A stretch of 64,000 nucleotides of DNA from an uncultured Treponema sp. (GCA_947165895.1 CAMVCB010000004.1:62001-126000), one strand, 5' to 3'. Positions 1 to 9,203 are shown, counted from the first letter of the stretch. Notes: generated by a model from the letters alone, not told the origin. Translations and numbers: made by a program.

Positions 1-606
1 GAGCAGCTGAATTCTCTTAAGCAGCATGGAATTGAAAATATTCTGGCTTTGCGCGGTGATATTCCTGAAGGCGCTGATCCTTCGACCTGGGAATTCAAGC
101 ATGCCCATGAACTGATGGATTTTATCCGCGAAAACGGGGATTTTTGTGTGGGCGGTGCCTGCTACCCGGAAAAACACCCGGAAAGCTCAAATGTTCAGGC
201 AGATATTGCTTCGCTTAAAATAAAGCAGGATGCGGGCTGTAAGTTTTTGACAACCCAGATGTTTTTTGATAACAGCACTTTTTACAACTTTTTATATAAG
301 GTTCGCGAGGCTGGCGTGACTATACCGATTATTGCGGGAATTATGCCTGTTACAAATGCAAAACAGATGGAAAAAATCATTAAGCTTTCAGGGGCTTTTA
401 TTCCCCGCCGTTATGTTGCCCTGCTTGACCGCTGGTCTGATGATCCGGCAGCACTAAAAGAGGCTGCGATTGCCTATGCGACAGACCAGATTATTGATTT
501 GATTGCAAACGGTGTTAACCACGTTCATATTTATACGATGAATAAACCTGATATTGCGGCGAAAATTCAGGAAAATTTGAGTTCAATTGTAAAAAAGCCG
601 GAATAA
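1..606 (+). CDS. metF: Methylenetetrahydrofolate reductase, 5' end cut off by the window edge
   Basis: Reduces 5,10-methylene-THF to 5-methyl-THF, the methyl donor for methionine synthase. The reading frame is open from base 1, so about the first third of the usual 290-residue protein is missing. Visible family motifs are LALRGDIPEGADP, the GACYPEKHPES segment, FLTTQMFFDN (active-site Gln and FFD) and GIMPVTN. The gene stops 21 bases before the MetH-reactivation gene, and metH follows about 1.5 kb further on, so this is a methionine/one-carbon cluster. Nothing looks damaged. Confidence 0.93.
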   Translation, partial: EQLNSLKQHGIENILALRGDIPEGADPSTWEFKHAHELMDFIRENGDFCVGGACYPEKHPESSNVQADIASLKIKQDAGCKFLTTQMFFDNSTFYNFLYKVREAGVTIPIIAGIMPVTNAKQMEKIIKLSGAFIPRRYVALLDRWSDDPAALKEAAIAYATDQIIDLIANGVNHVHIYTMNKPDIAAKIQENLSSIVKKPE

Positions 607-627
607 TGGGCAGGAATAAGGAAGATT

Positions 628-1257
628 GTGTCGTTTCCTATAGTAAAAAAGACATACAAAGCGTCAGAAATAATAATTGATCCGCATGAAGTTCTTCGTT
701 ACCTGGGCTACAAAAAGGAGCTTGTGACGGCAGACGATATTGGGCAGGTTGAAGCGCTTTTGCCGGAAGCCAGGGCGGCGATTAAGGCGGCTGCCTGCTG
801 GGGGCGTTTTGATGTGGAAGTTCTGGAGGAGGGCGGGATTTCTTTTCCTTACGGCCAGGTTTGCAGCCGGGATTTGTGGCGCAACCTTACGCAGGGAACA
901 GCGTCCGGCAGGCTGGAAATCTTTTTGTTTGCGGCTACTATCGGGCTGGAATATGACAGGCTTGTTCAGAGGGCGCGAATTTCTTCTATGGCAAAAGCCA
1001 GCTTTTTGAATGCAATAGGTGCGGCAGCTGTAGAAAATGTATGCGACCAGCTGAATGAAGAGCTTGGGAAAATTGCAGCCGGGGAAGGGAGGACTTTAAG
1101 ACCCCGCTACAGCGCCGGCTACGGAGATTTTTCCCTGGAAAATCAGCGGGGCATTTTTGACCTTCTTAATCCTGCAAAGCAGATTGGACTGACTTTGAAA
1201 GACAATCTCATCATGGTGCCGGAAAAGTCTGTCACCGCGCTGATAGGAATCCGATAA
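628..1257 (+). CDS. Stand-alone methionine synthase reactivation (activation-domain) protein
   Basis: 209 residues corresponding to the C-terminal activation domain of cobalamin-dependent methionine synthase, which binds S-adenosylmethionine and helps re-methylate oxidised cob(II)alamin. The diagnostic C-terminal motif is present: RPRYSAGYGDFSLENQ followed by LLNPAKQIGLTL and the hydroxyl-rich segment before the end. The start is GTG at 628 with an AAGGAAG ribosome site just upstream. The nearby MetH (2076-4634) lacks this domain, so the two proteins probably act as a split enzyme. Such split forms are known in some anaerobes and Thermotoga-type bacteria. It is probably co-transcribed with metF (21-base gap). 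Confidence 0.88.
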   Translation: MSFPIVKKTYKASEIIIDPHEVLRYLGYKKELVTADDIGQVEALLPEARAAIKAAACWGRFDVEVLEEGGISFPYGQVCSRDLWRNLTQGTASGRLEIFLFAATIGLEYDRLVQRARISSMAKASFLNAIGAAAVENVCDQLNEELGKIAAGEGRTLRPRYSAGYGDFSLENQRGIFDLLNPAKQIGLTLKDNLIMVPEKSVTALIGIR

Positions 1258-1263
1258 AAAATT

Positions 1264-1926
1264 TTACTGATAGACCGGTTCAAAATCTTCTGCCGGGTGG
1301 CCGCAAATCGGACAGATAAAATCTGCCGGAAGCTCAGAACCTTCATAAACATAGCCGCAGATTTTGCATTTCCAGGCGACAATTTTCTTCTGTTCTCCGG
1401 CGGAAGAGGAGCTGGCACTGGCACTGGCAGGAGATGCTGATGAGGCTGCCGCCTGCTTTGGCTTTACATCTGACTGATATTTTGCATAAGTTAAAGGCTC
1501 GTTTTTGCTGCTTACCCTGGCATCTGTTATTTCTGCAACAAAAAGCATATGAGTTCCCAAATCCATCTGATTCAAGACCTTACATTCGAGCACCGAACAG
1601 ATTTTTGATTTAGGAGCAGGGCAGCCGTTTGCGCAAAGTTCATAGTCAAAACCGTCAAATTTGTTTACTTCGCGGCCGCTTTGATAGCCGAATCGTTTAA
1701 TCAAATCAAAATCGCAGGTGGAATCAAGAATAGAAAGGGCAAAGACGCCGGATTTTTCTATCATCTGGCAGGTAAGATTCTGCTTGATTACTGAAATTGC
1801 AACCCTTACAGGATTGTTTGCCGTCTGAAAACAGGTGTTTGTGATGCAGGCATTGATTTTGCCGTCAGCTGTAGTTCCCAAAACAAAAACACCGTAGGAA
1901 AGATTGTATAAAGCTTTATTATCCAT
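1264..1926 (-). CDS. Flavin reductase-like / rubredoxin fusion (high-molecular-weight rubredoxin type)
   Basis: 220 residues. Residues about 1-155 form an FMN-binding flavin-reductase (flavoredoxin) domain, beginning MDNKALYNLSYGVFVLGT. A Ser/Ala-rich linker (about 157-176) follows. Residues about 180-220 form a rubredoxin domain with two CxxC pairs (CKICGYVYEG and CPICGHPAEDFEP). Fusions of this kind carry electrons between NAD(P)H oxidoreductases and oxygen- or NO-reducing flavoproteins in anaerobes. It converges with the MetH-reactivation gene (6-base gap) and is divergent from metH. A role in supplying electrons for cobalamin reactivation is possible but is inferred from position only. 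No strong ribosome site is visible before the ATG. Confidence 0.85.
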   Translation of the reverse strand: MDNKALYNLSYGVFVLGTTADGKINACITNTCFQTANNPVRVAISVIKQNLTCQMIEKSGVFALSILDSTCDFDLIKRFGYQSGREVNKFDGFDYELCANGCPAPKSKICSVLECKVLNQMDLGTHMLFVAEITDARVSSKNEPLTYAKYQSDVKPKQAAASSASPASASASSSSAGEQKKIVAWKCKICGYVYEGSELPADFICPICGHPAEDFEPVYQ

Positions 1927-2005
1927 AGGACAAGTATAAGGGCAAAGCGGGCGGAAAGCACGAAAAATTTTTATTCTATTTATCGAAACTCTGACTGCAT
2001 TCTGC

Positions 2006-2062
2006 TATAATCTACCTACTTGCCGGATAGCAAGAAAAAAGTTTTTCGGAAGGAATCTTCCG
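2006..2062 (+). promoter_or_regulatory. Putative metH -10 box and leader hairpin
   Basis: A TATAAT box lies at 2006-2011. It is followed by a short perfect hairpin at 2047-2062 (CGGAAG, four-base loop, CTTCCG) just before the GGGGG-containing ribosome site of metH. No clear -35 box is seen. No SAM or cobalamin riboswitch is recognisable in this short leader. Confidence 0.4.
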
Positions 2063-2075
2063 GACGGGGGCTGCG

Positions 2076-4634
2076 ATGAGTGGTGTAAAAGAAATTTTCA
2101 AAAAAGCATATTCGGATTTTGTTTTTATTGACGGTGGATGCGGTTCGATTCTGCAGGCGCAGGGCTTGAAACCCGGAGAACTGCCGGAAACATGGAATAT
2201 CATTCATCCGGAAATCATTCAGAAAATGCACCGCGATTATCTGCTTGCCGGCGCTAATATCCTTACATCCAACACTTTTGGCGCAAATATCAATAAATTC
2301 CAGCCGGGCGACATTAAGTTCAGTCTGGATGCTGTAATTGGGGCGGCAATTAAAAATGCCCGCCAGGCAATTGAGGCGGTGGAAGGGGATTCTGCTGCGC
2401 CGGAAGCAGTTCGAAATCAGCCCCATTTTGTTGCCCTTGATATCGGCCCTCTTGGAAAGCTCCTGAAGCCGCTTGGTGACCTTGATTTTGAAGAAGCCGT
2501 AAAAATCTTTTCTTATACAGTAAAAATCGGGGCAAAACACGGGGCTGACCTGGTCCTAATTGAAACAATGAACGATCTTTACGAGGCAAAAGCAGCCCTT
2601 CTTGCCGCAAAAGAAAACTGCGACCTTCCTGTGCTGATTACCACCGCTTACGACGAATCTGAAAAGCTTTTGACCGGGGCCGACCCCATGACTGTTGTTG
2701 CTACAATGGAAGGCCTTGGAGCCGATGCAGTCGGTGTGAACTGCAGCCTGGGCCCTGACCAGATGCTGGGAATAGTTGAAGAGCTTACCCGCTATGCCAG
2801 CGTGCCGGTAGTAGTAAGTCCGAATGCCGGACTTCCCCGTTCAGAAGGCGGAAAAACCGTTTATGACGTTTCCCCGGCAGATTTTGCCGCTTCTATGGAA
2901 AAAATTGCAGCTCTTGGCGCTACAATGCTTGGCGGCTGCTGCGGAACAACTCCTGCCCACATCAAGGCAATGAGCGAGGCTGTGCGAACCCACAAGGCCC
3001 GTCCAGTCACAGAAAAAAATGACACAATCATCACTTCATATACTCACGGCGTAATTTTTGACAGAAAGCCGGTTCTAATCGGCGAAAGAATCAATCCGAC
3101 TGGAAAGAAAAAGTTTAAGGAAGCCCTGCGAGCCCATGATATGGACTATATTTTGGGCGAAGCCCTGACCCAGAAGGATAAAAAAGCTGACGTTCTTGAT
3201 GTAAACGTAGGACTTCCCGAAATTGATGAAGTTCAGATGATGGAAGACGTTGTAAAGGAAATTCAGGCTGTAATAGATTTACCGCTTCAGATTGATACGA
3301 CAAATCCAGAGGCCATGGAGCGGGCCCTTCGCCTGTATAACGGTAAACCTATGATAAACTCCGTAAACGGCAAGGAAGAAGTCATGCAGCAGATTTTTCC
3401 CCTTGCAAAAAAATACGGCGGACTTCTTGTTGCCCTTACAATCGATGAGTCAGGCATCCCCGAAACTGCTCAAGGCCGCGTAGCCATAGCCCGTAAAATC
3501 TATGCCCGCGCTGCCGACTACGGAATTGCCGCAAAAAATATCATAATTGACCCGCTTGCAATGAGCATCAGTTCTGATCCGAAAAGTGCAATCGCGACTC
3601 TGGATGCCCTCAAGTCTATCCGCGACCAGCTTGGCGGTAAAACAAGCCTTGGCGTTTCAAACATTTCCTTCGGTCTTCCTTCCCGCGATTTTGTCAACGC
3701 TGCCTTTTTTACCCTGGCAATGCACAATGGACTTTCTGCCGCAATCATGAATCCAAACAGCCTTGAGATGATGAAGTCCTATTACACCTTCTGTGCCCTT
3801 CTTGCTATCGACGAAAACTGTGCTTCTTACATTGATTTTGCAACCAGCCTTCCAGCCCCGGCGGCGCCCCTTACTGCCGCAGGTCTTCAGGCTGCTCCGG
3901 GTAAAGCTGATACAGCTTCAGCAGCATCTTCTTCCGGCCCGGCTGCGGGCCTTACCGCCGGCTCTGCCCCGGCAAGTCCGGCAACTCAGGCTGCTGAAGC
4001 TGCTGCCTCCTCCGAGTCTGAGCTTATCAATGCAATCAAAAAGGGTTTGAAGGAACGTTCCGCTGCCCTGACCGCCGAGCTTCTGAAAACCAAAGCGGCC
4101 CTTGAAATAATTGACGGGGAACTTATTCCGGCTCTGGATATAGTGGGAAAAGGCTTTGAAAAAAAGACAGTTTTTCTGCCCCAGCTTTTGATGGCCGCCG
4201 AGGCTGCCAGTGCTGCCTTTGCCGTAATTAAAGAAGGGATTGCCGCGGCCGGTGGAGCCAGCGAGAAAAAAGGAAAAATTGTTCTGGCAACTGTGAAAGG
4301 TGATATCCACGACATCGGAAAAAATATCGTAAAAGTCCTTCTTGAAAATTATGGCTATGATGTAATCGATTTGGGAAAGGACGTTGAACCTCAGCTGATT
4401 GTTGACACCGTTCAGAAGGAAAATATCCGCCTGGTGGGACTCAGTGCACTTATGACAACTACCGTTCCGGCAATGGAAGAAACAATTAAACTGCTTCGGG
4501 GGGCCGGAAGTCCCGCTAAAGTTGTGGTAGGGGGCGCCGTAATGACCCAGAATTATGCCGACATGATTGGCGCCGATAAATACTGCCACGATGCCATGGA
4601 AACAGTTAGATATGCGGAAGAAGTGTTTGCATAA
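2076..4634 (+). CDS. metH: Cobalamin-dependent methionine synthase lacking the activation domain
   Basis: Transfers the methyl group of 5-methyl-THF to homocysteine through cobalamin. 852 residues instead of about 1200. Residues about 1-310 are the homocysteine domain, with zinc cysteines in VGVNCSLGP and GGCCGTTPAHI. About 325-590 is the pterin-binding TIM barrel (GERINPTGKKKFKEAL, DVNVGLPEID). About 597-650 is an unusual Ala/Ser/Pro/Gly linker. About 650-725 is the cobalamin cap, and about 735-852 the B12 domain with the base-off ligand motif DIHDIGKNIV. The activation domain is absent and is encoded separately at 628-1257. The organism must import or make cobalamin. It converges with the HAD-like gene pair downstream. 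Confidence 0.96.
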   Translation: MSGVKEIFKKAYSDFVFIDGGCGSILQAQGLKPGELPETWNIIHPEIIQKMHRDYLLAGANILTSNTFGANINKFQPGDIKFSLDAVIGAAIKNARQAIEAVEGDSAAPEAVRNQPHFVALDIGPLGKLLKPLGDLDFEEAVKIFSYTVKIGAKHGADLVLIETMNDLYEAKAALLAAKENCDLPVLITTAYDESEKLLTGADPMTVVATMEGLGADAVGVNCSLGPDQMLGIVEELTRYASVPVVVSPNAGLPRSEGGKTVYDVSPADFAASMEKIAALGATMLGGCCGTTPAHIKAMSEAVRTHKARPVTEKNDTIITSYTHGVIFDRKPVLIGERINPTGKKKFKEALRAHDMDYILGEALTQKDKKADVLDVNVGLPEIDEVQMMEDVVKEIQAVIDLPLQIDTTNPEAMERALRLYNGKPMINSVNGKEEVMQQIFPLAKKYGGLLVALTIDESGIPETAQGRVAIARKIYARAADYGIAAKNIIIDPLAMSISSDPKSAIATLDALKSIRDQLGGKTSLGVSNISFGLPSRDFVNAAFFTLAMHNGLSAAIMNPNSLEMMKSYYTFCALLAIDENCASYIDFATSLPAPAAPLTAAGLQAAPGKADTASAASSSGPAAGLTAGSAPASPATQAAEAAASSESELINAIKKGLKERSAALTAELLKTKAALEIIDGELIPALDIVGKGFEKKTVFLPQLLMAAEAASAAFAVIKEGIAAAGGASEKKGKIVLATVKGDIHDIGKNIVKVLLENYGYDVIDLGKDVEPQLIVDTVQKENIRLVGLSALMTTTVPAMEETIKLLRGAGSPAKVVVGGAVMTQNYADMIGADKYCHDAMETVRYAEEVFA

Positions 4635-4643
4635 ATCAGCTGA

Positions 4644-5144
4644 TTAATTTTCCAGACTTGCCCTTATCTGTGCTGCGCGTTCAATGATTTTTTCTTTCCA
4701 GTCATCATCCTGGGCGTTCAGCTGGTAAGTATTGTAGCCGTATTGCTTTCCCAGGGTACAGACGATTGTTTCATCATCAATATGCAGGGAAATTCTATAC
4801 ATATTAGGCAGTTTTTGAGGAAGAATCGTTTTGTGGTCTCTCTGGACTTCAGCCAGATGGCGCTGGGCATTTACAATTCCGTCAAATTTAACGTGATAAT
4901 AGCGGAAAAGGTGTTTTATATAGCTTTGAGTGCGGTATGAAGATGTGTAAACCCAGACTTCATAGCCTAGTTCCTGAAGTTTTTTTATAAGCTCAGGTGC
5001 ACCAAAGCGCAGCCTTTCTTTGTAAATCAGGTTAAATGGAAAAACAGGCGGCTTTTCAATTTTATGTGTCTCTGGCGACACAAAAAGCACCTCATCCAGA
5101 TCAAAGGAGACCCGCATTTTCTCTTTTTGATTATTCGCTTTCAT
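4644..5144 (-). CDS. HAD-like hydrolase-fold protein, paralogue of the neighbouring ParB-HAD protein
   Basis: 166 residues. The N-terminal motif SFDLDEVLF resembles HAD motif I (DxD). VYTSSY fits motif II (conserved Thr/Ser), and HIDDE near residue 125 may supply the acidic motif. The protein is about 35-40% similar by eye to the C-terminal half of the next upstream gene, sharing the YKERLRFG, YVHVWVYTSS-like, YIKHLFRYYHV and HID blocks. The pair therefore looks like a tandem duplication with loss or gain of the N-terminal domain. The ATG at 5144 is preceded by GGGGAG and overlaps the end of the upstream gene by 14 bases, so the two are translationally linked. Substrate unknown. Confidence 0.7.
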   Translation of the reverse strand: MKANNQKEKMRVSFDLDEVLFVSPETHKIEKPPVFPFNLIYKERLRFGAPELIKKLQELGYEVWVYTSSYRTQSYIKHLFRYYHVKFDGIVNAQRHLAEVQRDHKTILPQKLPNMYRISLHIDDETIVCTLGKQYGYNTYQLNAQDDDWKEKIIERAAQIRASLEN

Positions 5145-6024
5145 TTTTGGCAATCTCCCCTATAATTTCAATAATATTCTTTGACCATCCGTCTGAAGAA
5201 TCGATGTTGTACTCCTTAAAATCGCCTGACTGGGTGTCGATCTGAAGTACAAGATCATTATCGATATGAAGCGTATTCTTATATTTTTCATTAAGAAGCT
5301 TGTCGTATTGATTTTTTTTGTTCTTCCGCTTTTCCATACCTGCTACAATTCCGGTAACATTTACATGATATTTGCGGAATAGAGATTTTATGTAATCGGT
5401 GGAATAATATTTTGAGCTGTAAACCCAGATATCATAACCGTTTCGTTCCAGACATCTGAAGAGGGCCGGAATGCCCAGGCGGAGTTTTTCCTTGTAAAAA
5501 CGGTTGTTCGGAAAACCTAAAGACTTTTCAGCCTGATCAAGGGGCATATTTTGAGGATCAAAGAAAACAACTTCATCAAGATCCATTGTAACCCGTTTAT
5601 CATGCTTAGAATTGTGGAGAATTTCTTTAATCTCTGCTTCATGAGTCATGTTAACTACGTTTACAATGATTTTTTTGATTCCGAGTTTGAAGGCGGCTGC
5701 CCAGCGGTGATGGCCGTTTAAAATTCTGTAACCGTCTGGATAAAGCTTTTCTACAATTAGAGGTTCCTGATGAAAAAAGTAATTTCCGTTTTGTTCATTG
5801 TTTTGTACGAATTTTTGGGTATATTCTGATATAACCCTGAAGCTTGGCCCGACCTTAGGCTGAGAAAACTCATCATCAGGATTCATGTGGAGTTTTTTAC
5901 ATGGAAGTTTTTTTATCAGCATTCGCTGGAGAAACCCAGCTTTTACCGGCATTGAAATACCGCTGTATTTAGCAATATCATCAGCAATGTATTTGGACAA
6001 ATCCAATGGCTCGTTATTTTCCAT
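5131..6024 (-). CDS. ParB/sulfiredoxin-like domain fused to a HAD-like domain
   Basis: 297 residues. Residues about 50-130 look like a ParB-N/sulfiredoxin fold, with the signature DGYRILNGHHRWAAAFKLG (compare the G-H-R box that binds a nucleotide in ParB-like proteins). Residues about 145-297 are HAD-like, with TMDLDEVVFF as motif I and VYSSKYYSTDYIKS as motif II. ATG at 6024 has GGAG six bases upstream. The gene overlaps the shorter HAD-only paralogue. ParB-like domains can hydrolyse CTP/ATP or act as kinases, and HAD domains are usually phosphatases, so a coupled nucleotide-phosphoryl activity is conceivable. That is inference only, and I do not know a characterised homologue. Confidence 0.65.
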   Translation of the reverse strand: MENNEPLDLSKYIADDIAKYSGISMPVKAGFLQRMLIKKLPCKKLHMNPDDEFSQPKVGPSFRVISEYTQKFVQNNEQNGNYFFHQEPLIVEKLYPDGYRILNGHHRWAAAFKLGIKKIIVNVVNMTHEAEIKEILHNSKHDKRVTMDLDEVVFFDPQNMPLDQAEKSLGFPNNRFYKEKLRLGIPALFRCLERNGYDIWVYSSKYYSTDYIKSLFRKYHVNVTGIVAGMEKRKNKKNQYDKLLNEKYKNTLHIDNDLVLQIDTQSGDFKEYNIDSSDGWSKNIIEIIGEIAKNESE

Positions 6025-6091
6025 GGTAAACTCCCGCTACAAGGCTTACAATTAGTATAGCAGTGCAGGGGTGGATGTCAAGAAATTCTGC

Positions 6092-7000
6092 CTAGTACAA
6101 GGTTTCTCCAAGAATTCTGGCTGCAAGGCTTACGGCAAGGATTGCTGTCTGGTTTCTTATATCAAGAATCGGGTTTACCTCAACGATTTCGGCAGATTTT
6201 ACCATGTTTGTAGCGGCCATTTCTTCCATCAAAAGCAGGGCTTCGCGGTTTGTAAGTCCGCCGGGAAGAGGAATACCGGTTCCTGGTGCAAACATAGGGT
6301 CAAGAACGTCCATGTCAAAGCTGACGTGAATGATATCAACGTGAGAGCGGAAGAAGCAGACAATCTGTTTTAGAATTGCAGGGAAGCCCTGACGTTCAAT
6401 GTCGCTCATAGTAAAGACTGTAACGCCGGCTTCTTTCATCAGCTTTTTTTCACCTTCATCAAGGTCGCGCTGGCCCACAAAACAGATGTTTTTCGGGTCA
6501 ATCTTCTGTCCTTCGTAGTAAAGATTTGTAAGTTCTGGGATTCCATATCCGGCAGAGGCTGCAAGACATTCTCCGTGAATATTGCCGCTTGGTGTTGTTT
6601 CTGTAGTATTGAAGTCGCCGTGGGCATCAACGTAGAGAACTCCCAGACGTTTGCCCTGCTTTTTTGCGCTTGCTGCAAGGCCCGCAATTGAACCAAGGGC
6701 GATGGAATGGTCACCGCCGATTGTAAGGGGAAATTCATCCTTGTCTGCAATTTCTTCTACAAGGGCTGCAAGCTTTGTGCAGGCATTTGTGATTGGTTCA
6801 AGGTATTTTGCCTTAGGATTTCCGATTTTTTCGTATTCCTGTGTCGTAGCCTGGAAAATTGAAGAATGTTCAAAAGTTTTGTGTCCAAGGCTTTCAATTT
6901 TTTCTTTAATTCCGGCAAGGCGGATTGCCGAAGGTCCCATATCAGAGCCATGACGGCTGGCACCAAAGTCCAGCGGCATTTCTAAAATGTGTACGTTCAT
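6092..7000 (-). CDS. rocF: Arginase (ureohydrolase family)
   Basis: Hydrolyses arginine to ornithine and urea using two manganese ions. 302 residues from the ATG at 7000, which has AGGAG upstream. An in-frame extension to 7093 is less likely because it lacks a ribosome site and family similarity. Motifs: DMGPSAIRLAG near the N-terminus; metal-binding IGGDHSIALGS, VDAHGDFN and SFDMDVLDP; substrate segment TTPSGNIHG; and C-terminal EVNPILD. The N-terminal substrate loop fits arginase better than agmatinase. It sits alone between the HAD-like pair and the acyl-CoA synthetase. Ornithine would be available for peptidoglycan cross-links, as in other treponemes (family knowledge). Confidence 0.87.
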   Translation of the reverse strand: MNVHILEMPLDFGASRHGSDMGPSAIRLAGIKEKIESLGHKTFEHSSIFQATTQEYEKIGNPKAKYLEPITNACTKLAALVEEIADKDEFPLTIGGDHSIALGSIAGLAASAKKQGKRLGVLYVDAHGDFNTTETTPSGNIHGECLAASAGYGIPELTNLYYEGQKIDPKNICFVGQRDLDEGEKKLMKEAGVTVFTMSDIERQGFPAILKQIVCFFRSHVDIIHVSFDMDVLDPMFAPGTGIPLPGGLTNREALLLMEEMAATNMVKSAEIVEVNPILDIRNQTAILAVSLAARILGETLY

Positions 7001-7017
7001 AAAAACTCCTGTGTAAG

Positions 7018-7162
7018 CCCGCCGGTCAGAGCGGGCGGTGTTGTATTTACCTATAGATAAAAATGCCCGCCTGACCAGCGGGCTTTGCAGCAACTTCCGC
7101 GTCAGCGGAAGTTAAACGAAGGTTACGTTCATTGCAAATTGTTGTTTGCCTTACGACCTTCG
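7018..7162. other. Intergenic block of hairpins between acyl-CoA synthetase and arginase
   Basis: Four self-complementary segments lie side by side. Two are related GC-rich ones at 7018-7038 and 7064-7082 (GCCCGC arms around a GGTCAGA/TGACCA centre). One is a perfect 9-bp hairpin at 7090-7111 (AACTTCCGC, loop GTCA, GCGGAAGTT). The last is a long loop closed by ACGAAGGT...ACCTTCGT at about 7115-7163. One or more probably terminate transcription of the minus-strand synthetase gene. Confidence 0.5.
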
Positions 7163-9094
7163 TTAATCCTCTTCGACAAACATTGCTTCAATCTGCTTTT
7201 TGTAGATTTCATTAATGCGGAAGCGCATGATTTCCTGTTTTGCAGAAAGTTCAACGCCGACTTCAAACGGCTTTGTAATCAAAGTGAACTTATTGATGCG
7301 CTCGAACATCTTAAATCCGTTTTTAGAGCTGATGAGGTTTGCAATTTCGCCTTCGTACAAGGTCTGAATTTCGTTTGAAGCCAGCAGATTTTCGTAAGTA
7401 TCGTACTGGATTCCGTTTTCTGCGGCGTAATTCTTAATTTCATCTTCATCAACAAGAATAAGGGCTGCAAGATAACGCTTATCCTGACCAAGAACAACTG
7501 CCTGCTTGATAAAGCGGGATTCAGAAAGCTTCATTTCGATTGGAAGAGGTTCAAGGTTTTCTCCGCCGCGCAAAACGATTGTATCTTTTATACGTCCCTT
7601 AATCTGAAGTTCGTTGTGGATTGTAAATACTGCAAGGTCTCCTGTATCAAGCCAGCCGTCAACAGTCATAACTTTTTCTGTCAAATCAGGGCGTTTGTAA
7701 TAGCCCTTCATTACGGTTGGACCCTTAATCTGAAGGATTCCCTGCTGACCGCGTTCAAGAACGTAGCCGTCCATATCAACAATGCGGGCCTGAACTCCGC
7801 GGATTGGAGAACCGATTGTGCGGTAAATTGGAGCGGCAATAGGGCGGACAGCAACGATTGGAGCGGTTTCTGTAAGTCCGTAACCTTCTACAATTTCAAC
7901 ACCAATAGCCCAGAAGAACTCATCAATATTTTTAGGATAGGCACCGCCGCCGGCAATACCTGCGCGGAAGTTAGATCCCAGCATTACTTTAATCTTTCGG
8001 AAAATAAGCAGATCACCCAGCCAGTAAAGAGGCCACATCAGGCTCCATGGCAGGATAAAGAGAATCCACCAGAGAACCGGGCGGTAAGCGGTAAAGCATG
8101 GATTTTCATTAAACATTTTTCTCTGCATTGCCTTGTGGATTTTTGCAACGCCGACAAAGAAATTGAAAAGTTTGAGAACAAGTCCGCCGGTTTTTCGCAT
8201 TTTTTTAGTAACGCCGTCGTAAACAGCTTCAAAAACACGGGGAACGGCAGGAAGCAGGTGAGGATTGAGCTTTTTGAAATCTGCAAGCAAAATTGAACCG
8301 ATTGGTTTTGAATAGCAGATTGAACCACCCTGAATCAAAATTACGTATTCTACTTCGCGTTCAAAAACGTGCCATACCGGCAGAACGCTGAGGGCGCGGT
8401 CGCCCGGGTTAATGTAAATTCGCTCAGGAATTTCATCAAGCTGGGCCAGGAAGTTTTTGTGAGTGAGCATTACACCCTTTGGAGTTCCTGTTGTTCCCGA
8501 AGTAAAGATGATTGTTGCAAGGTCTTCGCCTGTACCTTTTTCAACTTCAGCTTCAATTTCATCCTTGTGCTCTACGCGCCATTTTTTACCGTTGTTTACA
8601 AGCTGATTAAAGGTGTAAAGTTCAACTGCACCAGCCTTGCAGGCATCACGAACTTCATCCTTAATATCATCTTCAAGAGCAATAATATTTTTAAGAACAG
8701 GAAGCTTTTCCTTAAGGCTCATAATTTTCTTTACCTGGGAATTATTCTGGGCAATACAGAATTTACATTCAGTGATTGCAAGAATCTGTTCCAGGTCAAT
8801 TAATGTTGCGTCACATCCGCGTGGAACATCAACCGCACCAATAGAAATAACGCCGATATCAGCCTGCTGCCATTCCGGGCAGTTATCAGAAATTAAGCCG
8901 ATAGGCTCGGTTCGCTTCAATCCCAAATCAAGGAGTCCGGCTCCAAAATCAAGACCGGTCTGGTACATCGTTCTGTATGTGATTGGCTCAAAATCGCCGT
9001 TTTTTAATCTTCTGTACTGGGATGGAATTTCCGGCCATTTTTCAGCCGAATTCTTAATCATCTTTGCAACAGTGTAGTTTTCCTCAAATACCAT
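7163..9094 (-). CDS. Long-chain acyl-CoA synthetase (AMP-forming)
   Basis: Activates fatty acids by ATP-dependent adenylation and thioesterification. 643 residues from the ATG at 9094, which has GAGG upstream (an in-frame extension to 9130 has no such site). The P-loop-like AMP-binding motif FTSGTTGTPKGVMLTHKN is at about 210. VEGYGLTETAP (A5) and WLDTGDLA with GRIKDTIVLRGGENLEP (A8 hinge) are in the C-terminal half. A hydrophobic stretch around 330-375 may associate with the membrane. It is transcribed alone, divergent from the YgjV-GNAT gene. Family is clear; chain-length preference cannot be read from the sequence. Confidence 0.9.
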   Translation of the reverse strand: MVFEENYTVAKMIKNSAEKWPEIPSQYRRLKNGDFEPITYRTMYQTGLDFGAGLLDLGLKRTEPIGLISDNCPEWQQADIGVISIGAVDVPRGCDATLIDLEQILAITECKFCIAQNNSQVKKIMSLKEKLPVLKNIIALEDDIKDEVRDACKAGAVELYTFNQLVNNGKKWRVEHKDEIEAEVEKGTGEDLATIIFTSGTTGTPKGVMLTHKNFLAQLDEIPERIYINPGDRALSVLPVWHVFEREVEYVILIQGGSICYSKPIGSILLADFKKLNPHLLPAVPRVFEAVYDGVTKKMRKTGGLVLKLFNFFVGVAKIHKAMQRKMFNENPCFTAYRPVLWWILFILPWSLMWPLYWLGDLLIFRKIKVMLGSNFRAGIAGGGAYPKNIDEFFWAIGVEIVEGYGLTETAPIVAVRPIAAPIYRTIGSPIRGVQARIVDMDGYVLERGQQGILQIKGPTVMKGYYKRPDLTEKVMTVDGWLDTGDLAVFTIHNELQIKGRIKDTIVLRGGENLEPLPIEMKLSESRFIKQAVVLGQDKRYLAALILVDEDEIKNYAAENGIQYDTYENLLASNEIQTLYEGEIANLISSKNGFKMFERINKFTLITKPFEVGVELSAKQEIMRFRINEIYKKQIEAMFVEED

Positions 9095-9203
9095 AAATAC
9101 CTCAAGGTTTCTAAAATGACATTTTATCAAAAAGTGTAAACTAAAATATTATAATGCTATTTTTTAGTGGTTGCAAGGCAAAGTATAATGTATAATTTTT
9201 GTT

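Noticed and set aside
1941..2075. SAM or cobalamin riboswitch before metH
   Set aside because: The intergenic space is only about 150 bases, shared by two divergent promoters, and shows no aptamer consensus.
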